In this document: positions 1 to 6,640 of the stretch, in pieces | How positions within the stretch are numbered: position 1 is the stretch's first letter | Layout: every line of letters begins with the position of its first letter | Assembly: GCF_900115655.1 (NCBI RefSeq) | Contig: NZ_FOXF01000017.1 | Coordinates: 1-46,919, forward strand | Direction of reading: 5' to 3' | DNA: 46,919 bases | Origin: Ruminobacter amylophilus | GTDB lineage: Bacteria > Pseudomonadota > Gammaproteobacteria > Enterobacterales > Succinivibrionaceae | Notes under the pieces: generated by a model | Told to the model about the DNA's origin: nothing | Seen by the model: only the letters and a program-made list of their open reading frames with translations | Databases searched by the model: none | Position numbers and translations under genes: made by a program

Positions 1-70
1 TTGGTACAACTTTTTTTAGTTTGTCATAAAGCTCTAAAGCTGTTTTAATTTGTTGTATTGTATATGCCAT
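1..70 (-). CDS. Partial CDS, probable IS transposase orfA (5' end only)
   Basis: The gene starts at an ATG read leftward from base 70 and runs off the left edge, leaving 23 codons (MAYTIQQIKTALELYDKLKK, then VVP). A strong ribosome binding site (GAGGTGA) lies just upstream on the same strand. The helical start with its ALELYDKLKK motif resembles the N-terminal helix-turn-helix part of IS3-type orfA proteins, but 23 residues are too few for a firm family call. Upstream, near base 112, the reverse strand begins TGGGGATGCGGACATAATCC, which could be the terminal inverted repeat of the element. Confidence 0.4.
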   Translation of the reverse strand, partial: MAYTIQQIKTALELYDKLKKVVP

Positions 71-112
71 AGATCACCTCATTGGGTGTCCAGGATTATG
101 TCCGCATCCCCA
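71..112 (-). mobile_element. Possible terminal region of the left-hand insertion sequence
   Basis: This is the upstream stretch of the partial orfA-like gene. Read on the reverse strand it begins with TGGGGATGCGGAC and also contains TGGACACCC. IS3-family ends commonly start with TG. The partner repeat and any target duplication lie outside the window, so the boundary at about 112 is a guess. Confidence 0.25.
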
Positions 113-127
113 TATATGAGAAAATTG

Positions 128-155
128 TTGTAATTACTTTTTTTTCATATATAAT
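128..155 (+). promoter_or_regulatory. sigma70-type promoter of the tRNA-Thr gene
   Basis: A consensus -10 box TATAAT (150-155) is preceded at 16 bp by TTGTAA (128-133). Transcription would begin near 162, leaving a leader of about 23 nt before the mature tRNA. Confidence 0.6.
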
Positions 156-184
156 AAGCATGTTCAAATTCATATGTCATATGT

Positions 185-260
185 GCTGATATGGCTCAGT
201 CGGTAGAGCGCACCCTTGGTAAGGGTGAGGTCCCCAGTTCGATTCTGGGTATCAGCACCA
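185..260 (+). tRNA. thrT: tRNA-Thr (anticodon GGU)
   Basis: A 76-nt cloverleaf is visible. Acceptor strands GCTGATA and TATCAGC pair, the anticodon stem CACCC/GGGTG encloses loop TTGGTAA with anticodon GGT at 218-220, the T loop carries GTTCGATTC, and CCA is encoded at the 3' end. It would read ACC and ACU threonine codons. A T-rich stretch follows without a hairpin. It appears to be a single-tRNA unit with its own promoter. The choice of allele name is loose; the amino acid and anticodon are certain. Confidence 0.95.
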
Positions 261-358
261 CTCAAATTCTTCTTTTTTTCTTTAATCATTTATCCTGTTT
301 CAATTTTTATTGTATACTTTATTGTCTTTTGTGTTTGCAGATCTTTTAAAGGTTAACT

Positions 359-1459
359 ATGAAATCATTGCTTCATGCTGTATTTTCAGGTCTAATACTT
401 GGTGTTACCATTCTGATTGTAAATGACTTAATGATTAAAGAACATAGCAGTAAGTTTTCTTATTCCTTGTTTCAGAATAACAATGCTCCTGCAAACTATA
501 CTCAAGCCATAGAGGCCAGTGCTCCTGCAGTTGTTAACATATTTATTCAGATAACCGACAGTGACTATGATGGAAGTAAAAGTGATTCAACATCTTCAAC
601 AAGAAATTTAGGTTCCGCGTCAGGTATTATTGTTAACAAGGATGGTTATATTCTGACTAATTATCACGTTATTATGAATGCCTCAGTTGTAGGGAGTACT
701 ATTTTTGTCCAGCTAAGAAATGGTAAAACTTACCAGGCGTCCATTATAGGTTATGACAAACGTACGGATATTGCGGTTCTCAAAGTCTCTACTAAAGATG
801 TTCTTCCTGTAATACCAATTAATCTTAAAAGAAAACCGCGACTGGGTGATGTAGTCTTGGCTATTGGAAATCCTTATAACATTGGTCAGACTATTACAAT
901 GGGAATTATCAGTGCTGTAGGCAGAAGCGGCAGTGGTGTTACAAATCTTAATACCCTAGATTTGTCACCTGGACTACAGGAGTTTATACAGACTGACGCA
1001 GCAATCAATTCAGGCAATTCTGGTGGTGCACTGGTTAATTCTCTTGGTGAATTTGTTGGAATGAACACAGCAACACTTTCTTCAATTGAAGCACAGACAA
1101 ATAGTATCAGTTTTGCTATTCCTGCAGATCTTTCTCTCAATATAATGAATGACATCATTAAACATGGGCGTGTAATCAGAGGTTATTTGGGCATAACTGC
1201 AAAAGATATTTCTGCAGATCAGGCGGGATATAAGAACAAATCCGGCATAATTGTGACAAGTATAGATCCTGCAGGTCCTGCAACCAATCTTTTACGCACG
1301 GGTGATATTATTACTGCCATTAATGGCATTAAGGTTAATAATCTCAAACAGGTAATGAACATTATAGCTTCTTCTATGCCTAATACATCTCTTACCTTTT
1401 CGCTTATTCGTGGTGATGAAATTCTGGAGACATCAGTTCTTCTTGCTGAGCAGAATTAA
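359..1459 (+). CDS. degS: DegS, inner-membrane sigmaE stress sensor protease
   Basis: This 366-residue protein belongs to the HtrA serine protease family and has a single PDZ domain. In the known pathway DegS senses misfolded outer-membrane porins and makes the first cut in RseA, releasing sigmaE. An uncleaved N-terminal anchor (about residues 7-25) precedes the protease domain. The triad is visible as His103 (TNYHV), Asp137 (TDIAVL) and Ser221 (GNSGGA). The PDZ domain covers roughly 270-360. One PDZ plus an anchor separates it from DegQ/DegP. AAAGG at 348-352 supports the ATG at 359. It faces degQ, whereas in E. coli degQ and degS are in tandem. Confidence 0.93.
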   Translation: MKSLLHAVFSGLILGVTILIVNDLMIKEHSSKFSYSLFQNNNAPANYTQAIEASAPAVVNIFIQITDSDYDGSKSDSTSSTRNLGSASGIIVNKDGYILTNYHVIMNASVVGSTIFVQLRNGKTYQASIIGYDKRTDIAVLKVSTKDVLPVIPINLKRKPRLGDVVLAIGNPYNIGQTITMGIISAVGRSGSGVTNLNTLDLSPGLQEFIQTDAAINSGNSGGALVNSLGEFVGMNTATLSSIEAQTNSISFAIPADLSLNIMNDIIKHGRVIRGYLGITAKDISADQAGYKNKSGIIVTSIDPAGPATNLLRTGDIITAINGIKVNNLKQVMNIIASSMPNTSLTFSLIRGDEILETSVLLAEQN

Positions 1460-1460
1460 A

Positions 1461-1482
1461 AATGGACTGCTGTGCAGTCCAT
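1461..1482 (-). terminator. Terminator between convergent degS and degQ
   Basis: A perfect 9-bp stem ATGGACTGC/GCAGTCCAT (1462-1482) has a 3-nt loop. Read leftward it is followed by TTTTT, so it best serves degQ. It may also stop degS transcripts, although no T tract follows in that direction. Confidence 0.7.
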
Positions 1483-1501
1483 TGGATTTGGGGTTGTACG
1501 A

Positions 1502-2869
1502 CTAGTAATTACTGGTCAGATATACAGTCATGCCTTTTCTGTTAATCTTCAGTGCAAGGAATTTATTCTTTTTACTAAGAATCTTATTTAAATCATCCAT
1601 GCTGTTAACTTTTTCTCGGTTAGCTTCGGTTATTATATCTCCCTTTGCCAAACCATATCTTGCTGCACGGCTGTTATCTTTAACGTCTGAGACAAGCACT
1701 CCTTTACCATCGTTATCTGATAAGGTTGCGCCCTCAAACAGAGGATTTGAACTATTTGACGCTACAGTATGGCCTTTATCGCCGTCTAATGTTACTTCAA
1801 CTTCTTTTTCCTTTCCGTCTCTGAATATGCCGATTTTGACTTTTGCTCCTGCACCGAGGGTGGCTATCTTGGCTCTGAGCTGACCGAAATTACTGATCTT
1901 TACTCCATTTATAGATGTAAGAATATCACCTGATTTAATACCGGCCTTATCAGCAGCAGAATCTTTAAGTACTTCATTAACAAAAGCACCATTAACACTG
2001 TGATAGTCGAAGTTCTTAGCAAGGTCTTCGTTCACTTCAGTTCCTGTGATTCCTAACAGACCACGTGATACTTTGCCATTTGCTATGAGCTGATCAACTA
2101 TTGAGTGAGCCATATTTGACGGTATGGCGAAGCCGATACCTATATTTCCGCCTGATCTTCCAAGAATTGCAGTATTAATACCAATCAGTTCACCTTTAAG
2201 GTTTATCAGTGCTCCGCCAGAATTTCCTGAATTTATTGCAGCATCTGTCTGAATAAAGTTTTCATAATTTTCGATATTCAAACCACTTCTACCCAGAGCA
2301 CTTATAATACCTGAGGTGACTGTCTGTCCGAGACCAAACGGATTTCCAATGGCTATTGCGAAATCTCCCACCTTTAGGTTGTCTGAATCAGCAAATTTTA
2401 ATTCAGTTAGATTTTTTGGTGATTCAAGTTCAAGAAGAGCAAAGTCTGTCTGTTCATCCTGGCCTTTAACTGAGGCTTTCAGGACTCGTCCGTCATGAAG
2501 TGTCACTTTTATGTCATCTGCTCCATCAACAACATGGTAGTTTGTTATTACAAGTCCCTTTTCCGCGTTGATGATTACACCTGACCCTAGTGCTGAAAAC
2601 TTTCTTTCCTTTTGAATCTCTGGGAAGAAAAATTTGAATTCATCTGGAATGTCCAGTGCGTTCTGGTTAAGTGATTTCTTGCCGTTGACAGAAATATTTA
2701 CTACGGCAGGAACAGCTTTTTCAATAAGAGGAGCTAAAGAAGGGACCCCTTCTTCATTTTGTGAAAGAGCTCCAATTAACGGAGTGGCATCTGCGTAGGC
2801 AAGATTGCCGATAGGGCTGAGCGCTAATGCTATACTTAAGGCACCTATGATTTTTGTATTTTTAAACAT
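1502..2869 (-). CDS. degQ: DegQ/DegP-type periplasmic serine protease
   Basis: A 455-residue HtrA protease, the usual DegQ length. A cleavable signal peptide ends near residue 26 (LAYA). The triad is His112 (TNYHVV), Asp142 (TDFALL) and Ser217 (GNSGGA). Two PDZ domains follow, at about 260-350 and 370-450. The long Q-linker loop typical of DegP is not obvious, so DegQ is preferred. It degrades or refolds damaged envelope proteins in the periplasm. A sigmaE-like promoter may lie at 2929-2955, which would link it to DegS next door. Start: ATG at 2869 with GGAG about 12 nt upstream. Confidence 0.92.
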   Translation of the reverse strand: MFKNTKIIGALSIALALSPIGNLAYADATPLIGALSQNEEGVPSLAPLIEKAVPAVVNISVNGKKSLNQNALDIPDEFKFFFPEIQKERKFSALGSGVIINAEKGLVITNYHVVDGADDIKVTLHDGRVLKASVKGQDEQTDFALLELESPKNLTELKFADSDNLKVGDFAIAIGNPFGLGQTVTSGIISALGRSGLNIENYENFIQTDAAINSGNSGGALINLKGELIGINTAILGRSGGNIGIGFAIPSNMAHSIVDQLIANGKVSRGLLGITGTEVNEDLAKNFDYHSVNGAFVNEVLKDSAADKAGIKSGDILTSINGVKISNFGQLRAKIATLGAGAKVKIGIFRDGKEKEVEVTLDGDKGHTVASNSSNPLFEGATLSDNDGKGVLVSDVKDNSRAARYGLAKGDIITEANREKVNSMDDLNKILSKKNKFLALKINRKGMTVYLTSNY

Positions 2870-2928
2870 TACTTATTTATCTCCAATGAATAATAAAGAT
2901 AACCAAGTGTAAAACCGTCGTCGAAGAT

Positions 2929-2955
2929 TAAGACAGTACAATTCAGTCAAAGTTC
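2929..2955 (-). promoter_or_regulatory. Candidate sigmaE-type promoter of degQ
   Basis: On the reverse strand TGAACTT (-35, 2950-2956) is followed by a 16-bp spacer and TCTTA (-10, 2929-2933), close to the sigmaE pattern GGAACTT-N16-TCTGA. It lies about 60 bp upstream of the degQ start. The match is imperfect at the first -35 base and in the -10. Confidence 0.35.
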
Positions 2956-3073
2956 ATTTATTATCTTGTTCGAGGCTTGGATAGTTATAAAATTAAAACA
3001 GACCTTTCCGATTATTTACATGGGGGTATGTGTGAAGGATTCAAATCTTAATTTTGAATTTGCGACGCGAAAC

Positions 3074-3108
3074 AAAAAACATGACTGAAACCAATCATGT
3101 TTTTTTTT
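3074..3108 (-). terminator. Terminator downstream of zapG
   Basis: The stem AACATGA/TCATGTT (3078-3084 with 3095-3101) has A runs on the left and T runs on the right, so it can act in both directions. Read leftward it ends zapG. Confidence 0.75.
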
Positions 3109-3122
3109 GAATCGAACTGATT

Positions 3123-3530
3123 TTAATTGTTGTTGGAGGATTCTTCTACATGAACATCTTCAGATATAACTTCAGCTTCATCAATGACTGGCTTTTCTTT
3201 TTTTTCAGGTTGGTGCGGGGCGTGGTATACATCATGGTGAGATGTTTCATACATGTTTCCAAACTGAGGAATGATTTTCTTTGACTGTTCATTCATAAAT
3301 CTTGCATAAGTAGCATAGCTGTTTTCAAGTTGATCAAAGAGTGTACCGGATGTTTGGAAAAAATCTGTCAGGATACGCTTTTGTGTTGCCATTTCTCTTT
3401 GTGCTTTTGTAAGTTCATCCTGTAATTCCATTTTTGATGCATCCCGTATCAAAAAATGTCTTAAAAGAAAACCTACTATTACTCCAAGAACTGCTGAAAG
3501 TATAATGTAGACAGTTGTTGTATTATCCAT
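3123..3530 (-). CDS. zapG: ZapG/YhcB, division and envelope growth factor (DUF1043)
   Basis: A 135-residue protein with one N-terminal membrane helix (about residues 5-23) followed by a charged coiled coil (about 30-60) and an acidic, disordered tail. The core FFQTSGTLFDQLENSYATYA is the characteristic YhcB segment. The family joins division and cell-wall elongation complexes at the inner membrane. A strong AAGGAGGGG site sits ahead of the ATG. In E. coli the same gene lies beside degQ-degS and near rplM-rpsI, so the context agrees with the call. Confidence 0.88.
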   Translation of the reverse strand: MDNTTTVYIILSAVLGVIVGFLLRHFLIRDASKMELQDELTKAQREMATQKRILTDFFQTSGTLFDQLENSYATYARFMNEQSKKIIPQFGNMYETSHHDVYHAPHQPEKKEKPVIDEAEVISEDVHVEESSNNN

Positions 3531-3870
3531 GTTTACCCCTCCTTAAAACAGATGCGTCACAGCGTATCATTATTTTTATATTATTGTATTTTGGTTATTG
3601 GTTTTTGTATGTAACTGATTATAAAATAAAGAAGGTCTTTATAATAAGTAATATCTCAAAATTTTATTATCAGACATCTTATAATCTTTGTTTTGGGATT
3701 TGTAATTAACAGTTTAATCCTGAGACTGTCATTTTTCCGTTGATATTTATTATGGTAACCCCATCGTGCAGTTTTCGCAGTCGGAGCCGTATACTGTAAC
3801 TCTATAAATTGTTTAGCCATGGCACATTATTATCAATGTTTTGTCATGAAAATTTTATGACAGAAATAAT
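3531..3870. other. Gene-free stretch between zapG and the rplM leader
   Basis: AT-rich DNA holding the zapG upstream region (reverse strand) near 3540-3620. A 64-codon open frame here has no ribosome binding site and no recognisable product. I see nothing else of note until the rplM promoter and leader. Confidence 0.5.
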
Positions 3871-3915
3871 TTCAAAATATGGTAAAAAACTGATGCAAAA
3901 AGCTCAATTTTAGTG

Positions 3916-3930
3916 TATTATTTGCTCGCC
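3916..3930 (+). promoter_or_regulatory. Likely rplM-rpsI promoter with GC-rich discriminator
   Basis: TATTAT at 3916-3921 is followed by TTTGCTCGCCC, a GC-rich discriminator of the kind found at stringently controlled ribosomal promoters. The -35 element is poor. Transcription would start near 3928-3935 and give a leader of about 130 nt. Confidence 0.4.
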
Positions 3931-3963
3931 CACATAACGTTAGTGTGTAAAAACATGAGCGTA

Positions 3964-4027
3964 TTCGAGTTTCTTTATCTCGAAGGGGGTAAAGATATCG
4001 AAAAAATTTTTGTACCGGAAGCGGTAC
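3964..4027 (+). promoter_or_regulatory. Structured 5' leader of rplM (possible L13 autoregulatory element)
   Basis: Two hairpins lie in the leader: TTCGAG/CTCGAA (3964-3984) and GTACC/GGTAC with loop GGAAGC (4012-4027). Autogenous repression by L13 at the rplM leader is known in E. coli. Whether this leader works the same way is inferred from position and structure only. Confidence 0.4.
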
Positions 4028-4062
4028 TTTATGTTTAACTGTTTTTTAGTTGGGTTATATCA

Positions 4063-4491
4063 ATGAAAACTTTTGTAGCTAAGCCAGACACTATTAAGCG
4101 TGACTGGTATGTAGTTGACGCAGAAGGCAAGACTTTAGGTCGTCTTGCTACTGAGATCGCCTCACGTTTAAGAGGTAAGCACAAGCCTGAATACACCCCT
4201 TCAGCTGATACTGGTGATTACATCATCGTTATCAATGCAGCTAAGGTTGTTGTAACTGGTAATAAGACCACTGATAAGGTTTACTATGCTCACTCTGGTT
4301 TCCCAGGTGGCATCAAGTCAATCACTTTCGATAAGCTCATTCAGTCAAAGCCAGAAATGGTAATTGAATCAGCTGTTCGTGGCATGTTACCAAAGGGACC
4401 TTTAGGTCGTGCAATGTTCCGTAAGTTAAAGGTTTATGCTGGTGCTTCTCATGATCACGCAGCTCAGAAACCACAGGTTTTAGACATTTAA
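4063..4491 (+). CDS. rplM: Ribosomal protein L13
   Basis: A 142-residue protein, identical in length to E. coli L13, with the family start ([20 protein letters not shown]) and the [10 protein letters not shown] motif near residue 110. It is an early-assembly protein of the large ribosomal subunit that binds 23S rRNA. It is the first gene of the rplM-rpsI operon, 12 nt ahead of rpsI. The structured leader upstream could carry autogenous control. Codon use is strongly biased, as expected for a highly expressed gene. Confidence 0.98.
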   Translation: MKTFVAKPDTIKRDWYVVDAEGKTLGRLATEIASRLRGKHKPEYTPSADTGDYIIVINAAKVVVTGNKTTDKVYYAHSGFPGGIKSITFDKLIQSKPEMVIESAVRGMLPKGPLGRAMFRKLKVYAGASHDHAAQKPQVLDI

Positions 4492-4503
4492 GGATTTAAG
4501 TAA

Positions 4504-4896
4504 ATGGCAGAAAATCAATACTACGGTACAGGCCGCCGCAAGAGCTCTACTGCACGTGTATTCATCAAGAAGGGTACCGGCAACATCGTTATCAACAATA
4601 AGAAGCTTGAAGAGTACTTTACTCGTCCAACTTCTCGTATGGTTGTATGTCAGCCACTTGAATTATTAAATCTCAAGGACAACCTTGATTTATACATCAC
4701 TGTTGCTGGTGGTGGTAACTCAGGTCAGGCTGGTGCTGTTCGTCACGGTATCACCCGTGCTCTTATTGAGTACGATGAATCATTCCGTTCTGAACTTCGC
4801 AAGGCAGGTTACGTAACTCGTGATGCTCGTCGTGTTGAACGTAAGAAGGTTGGTTTACACAAGGCTCGTAAGCGTCCTCAGTACTCAAAGCGTTAA
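4504..4896 (+). CDS. rpsI: Ribosomal protein S9
   Basis: A 130-residue protein with the S9 start ([19 protein letters not shown]), the [19 protein letters not shown] core and the basic C-terminal tail ending in SKR, which reaches the P-site tRNA in the small subunit. It is translated directly after rplM and closed by a strong terminator. In E. coli sspA and sspB follow in this neighbourhood; here only sspB does. Confidence 0.98.
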   Translation: MAENQYYGTGRRKSSTARVFIKKGTGNIVINNKKLEEYFTRPTSRMVVCQPLELLNLKDNLDLYITVAGGGNSGQAGAVRHGITRALIEYDESFRSELRKAGYVTRDARRVERKKVGLHKARKRPQYSKR

Positions 4897-4923
4897 TACA
4901 ATTTTTTTATTGCGTGAAATTGA

Positions 4924-4948
4924 AACCCCGGTCATCCGGGGTTTTTTT
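4924..4948 (+). terminator. Terminator of the rplM-rpsI operon
   Basis: GC-rich stem AACCCCGG/CCGGGGTT (4924-4931 with 4936-4943), 4-nt loop TCAT, followed by a run of T to 4948. Confidence 0.9.
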
Positions 4949-5112
4949 GGTTAAGAAGTGTTGCTCAAAGAATGAAGTTATTAATAATGAGCGTATTTTG
5001 TCTTTATAATCGATAATAATCGCAAAAATTTCATGTTAAAACCTTATTCGTATATTTAATTGTTGTTTTATATGATATTATTTAAGGTAGATGATTTTAT
5101 GTAGGAGTGTCT

Positions 5113-5613
5113 ATGTCTGATGGTATTAAAGTGCCTCCATGCAGACCGTATGTTCTGAGAGCAATGTACGATTGGATGGTTGATAATCTGCTAACACCGC
5201 AAATTGCAGTCAATGTCAATTTTCCAGAAGTTGATTTACCTTTGCAGTATGCTCAAAACGGGTTAATAATATTAAATATATCTCCTCGCGCAGTATTAAA
5301 TTTGAAAATAGATAATCGGGGAATTTCATTTAATGCAAGATTTGGTGGTGTTCCTCACTCTGTTTATGTGCCAATGATTGCGGTGACATCTATTTACCCA
5401 CGAGAAGATCCTAAGTTGGGAATGTATCTGCTTCCTGAAGCCGGTTATGATGATTTTTACGAAAACTCAGATGCAGGAACCAGTAAAGGTCACCTTTCTG
5501 CAGTGGAAGAAGTTGAGAATACTGGCAGTAAGGAGAACGTTCCTTCATCTGCTCCTGAAAGTGGAGAAAAGAAAGTAGAGCATAAGAAACCTACTTTAGA
5601 AATAGTTGAATAA
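5113..5613 (+). CDS. sspB: SspB, ClpXP protease adaptor
   Basis: A 166-residue protein. Residues 1 to about 105 form the Sm-like substrate-binding domain (RPYVLRAMYDWMVDN, then NISPRAV and FNARFGGVP). A flexible acidic linker leads to the C-terminal ClpX-binding tail KKPTLEIVE. SspB delivers ssrA-tagged proteins to ClpXP. I place the start at the ATG at 5113 because AGGAG (5103-5107) is spaced 5 nt from it; an upstream GTG at 5107 overlaps that site. The partner gene sspA, usually directly upstream, is absent. Confidence 0.93.
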   Translation: MSDGIKVPPCRPYVLRAMYDWMVDNLLTPQIAVNVNFPEVDLPLQYAQNGLIILNISPRAVLNLKIDNRGISFNARFGGVPHSVYVPMIAVTSIYPREDPKLGMYLLPEAGYDDFYENSDAGTSKGHLSAVEEVENTGSKENVPSSAPESGEKKVEHKKPTLEIVE

Positions 5614-5957
5614 AAGGTTGACAAGTTTAAGCTTAAAGAACCTAGTAAGTTGACCAGATTGAACTTAACCTTAGTAAAAGGCTGAATTCCTTACTTCACG
5701 GGGAGTTCGGTCTTTTAGTTTTTCCAGTATTTGATTCTTGTTGTAATATATAGATATATTCCATTAAGGTTTTCTTAAGTTCTTAATTTTTATTCATATT
5801 CATCAGACTCTCTTTTATTATTTTGTCGTAAACGCGATAGGTAATGTTTTTCTGTTGCAATATGAAATCTGATATATTGTTGGGGTTGAGAGTGGAATGG
5901 TAAACAGTGTTGTACCTAATGTTCTTTTCCATTTCGACTGTAGACTTTATAAAAATA
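5614..5957. other. Gene-free stretch between sspB and diaA
   Basis: It contains the sspB terminator (5676-5724) and the diaA terminator at its right end. A 26-codon frame from 5897 runs into the diaA terminator and is probably not real. Otherwise I see nothing. Confidence 0.5.
5676..5724 (+). terminator. Terminator downstream of sspB
   Basis: A long stem (5676-5690 with 5702-5716, with some G-T pairs) has outer strands AAAAG/CTTTT and is followed by AGTTTTT. Confidence 0.75.
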
Positions 5958-5987
5958 CCCCGGTAAGTTTTATCTAACTGACCGGGG
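5951..5987 (-). terminator. Terminator of the lpoA-diaA operon
   Basis: A GC-rich stem CCCCGGT/ACCGGGG extended by AGTT/AACT (5958-5987). Read leftward it is followed by TATTTTTA. Confidence 0.85.
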
Positions 5988-6019
5988 CGCTACAATTGTT
6001 AGAATGTGTTTTTATGACA

Positions 6020-6637
6020 CTAGTACGAAGAGTCTGTCTGATTATCTATTTCACTGAGAAATACATTGAAAGCATTCAGAATCACCAATGCAACTTCAGT
6101 AAAGTTTGCGGTATTCTGAGTGTTCAGTACAATCTGAATGTCATCTTCTGTCACAATATCCTTCATAACGTTATCATGAATGTGTGATATTACTATAATT
6201 TGAATTTGGCATTCATGAGCACTTTGTATAAGACTGATAAGATTCTGGCTTTCGTTGGCATTCTCAGATATGATTAACAGGCAATCATTCATTTTTGCAA
6301 CACTTTCAAACTGAACTCTTAATGATTCTTCTATTCCTAAATTAGGATATAAATGACTCATCTGCCCGGCATCATTGTTAAGAACAATTGCGTTAATTTT
6401 CTGGTTTGCATACATGAGATTGCCGTTAAGGACCTGGGAAAAAATAGAACAAAGTGGTCGGCACAAAGGACTTCCCAAACAAATTATTTTGTTGTTTGGA
6501 AGGCTTAAACTCATTGCAGCGACAGCTGTTTCCATATTCTCTAAAGCTTCCTGAGGCACACTTGTTACTGCTGTCATGGTGTCTTCCAGACATTTGTTAA
6601 TAGTGTTCTCAAGATATTGTTGAATATTATCAGTCAC
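6020..6637 (-). CDS. diaA: Divergent DiaA-like SIS-domain protein
   Basis: A 205-residue protein directly after lpoA (3-nt gap), the place of diaA in E. coli (lpoA-yraN-diaA). DiaA is a tetrameric SIS protein that helps DnaA assemble at oriC. Length and the alternating helix/strand pattern fit an SIS fold (CLLIISENANESQNLISLIQ resembles the family's serine-rich segment). The GNGxSAANAQH loop of typical DiaA/GmhA proteins is replaced by GSPLCRPLCSIF, so ligand binding is probably lost. The call rests mainly on synteny and length. yraN is missing. Confidence 0.6.
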   Translation of the reverse strand: MTDNIQQYLENTINKCLEDTMTAVTSVPQEALENMETAVAAMSLSLPNNKIICLGSPLCRPLCSIFSQVLNGNLMYANQKINAIVLNNDAGQMSHLYPNLGIEESLRVQFESVAKMNDCLLIISENANESQNLISLIQSAHECQIQIIVISHIHDNVMKDIVTEDDIQIVLNTQNTANFTEVALVILNAFNVFLSEIDNQTDSSY

Positions 6638-6640
6638 TTG

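Noticed and set aside
3515-3709. 64-codon forward frame between zapG and rplM
   Set aside because: It overlaps the zapG start, has no ribosome site and a hydrophobic low-complexity product typical of AT-rich DNA.
5618-5724. TTGACA followed by a strong hairpin after sspB, considered as a small RNA gene
   Set aside because: No acceptable -10 box lies 16-18 bp after TTGACA, and the hairpin is well explained as the sspB terminator.
5897-5977. 26-codon frame upstream of the diaA terminator
   Set aside because: It runs through the diaA terminator stem on the opposite strand and has only a weak ribosome site.
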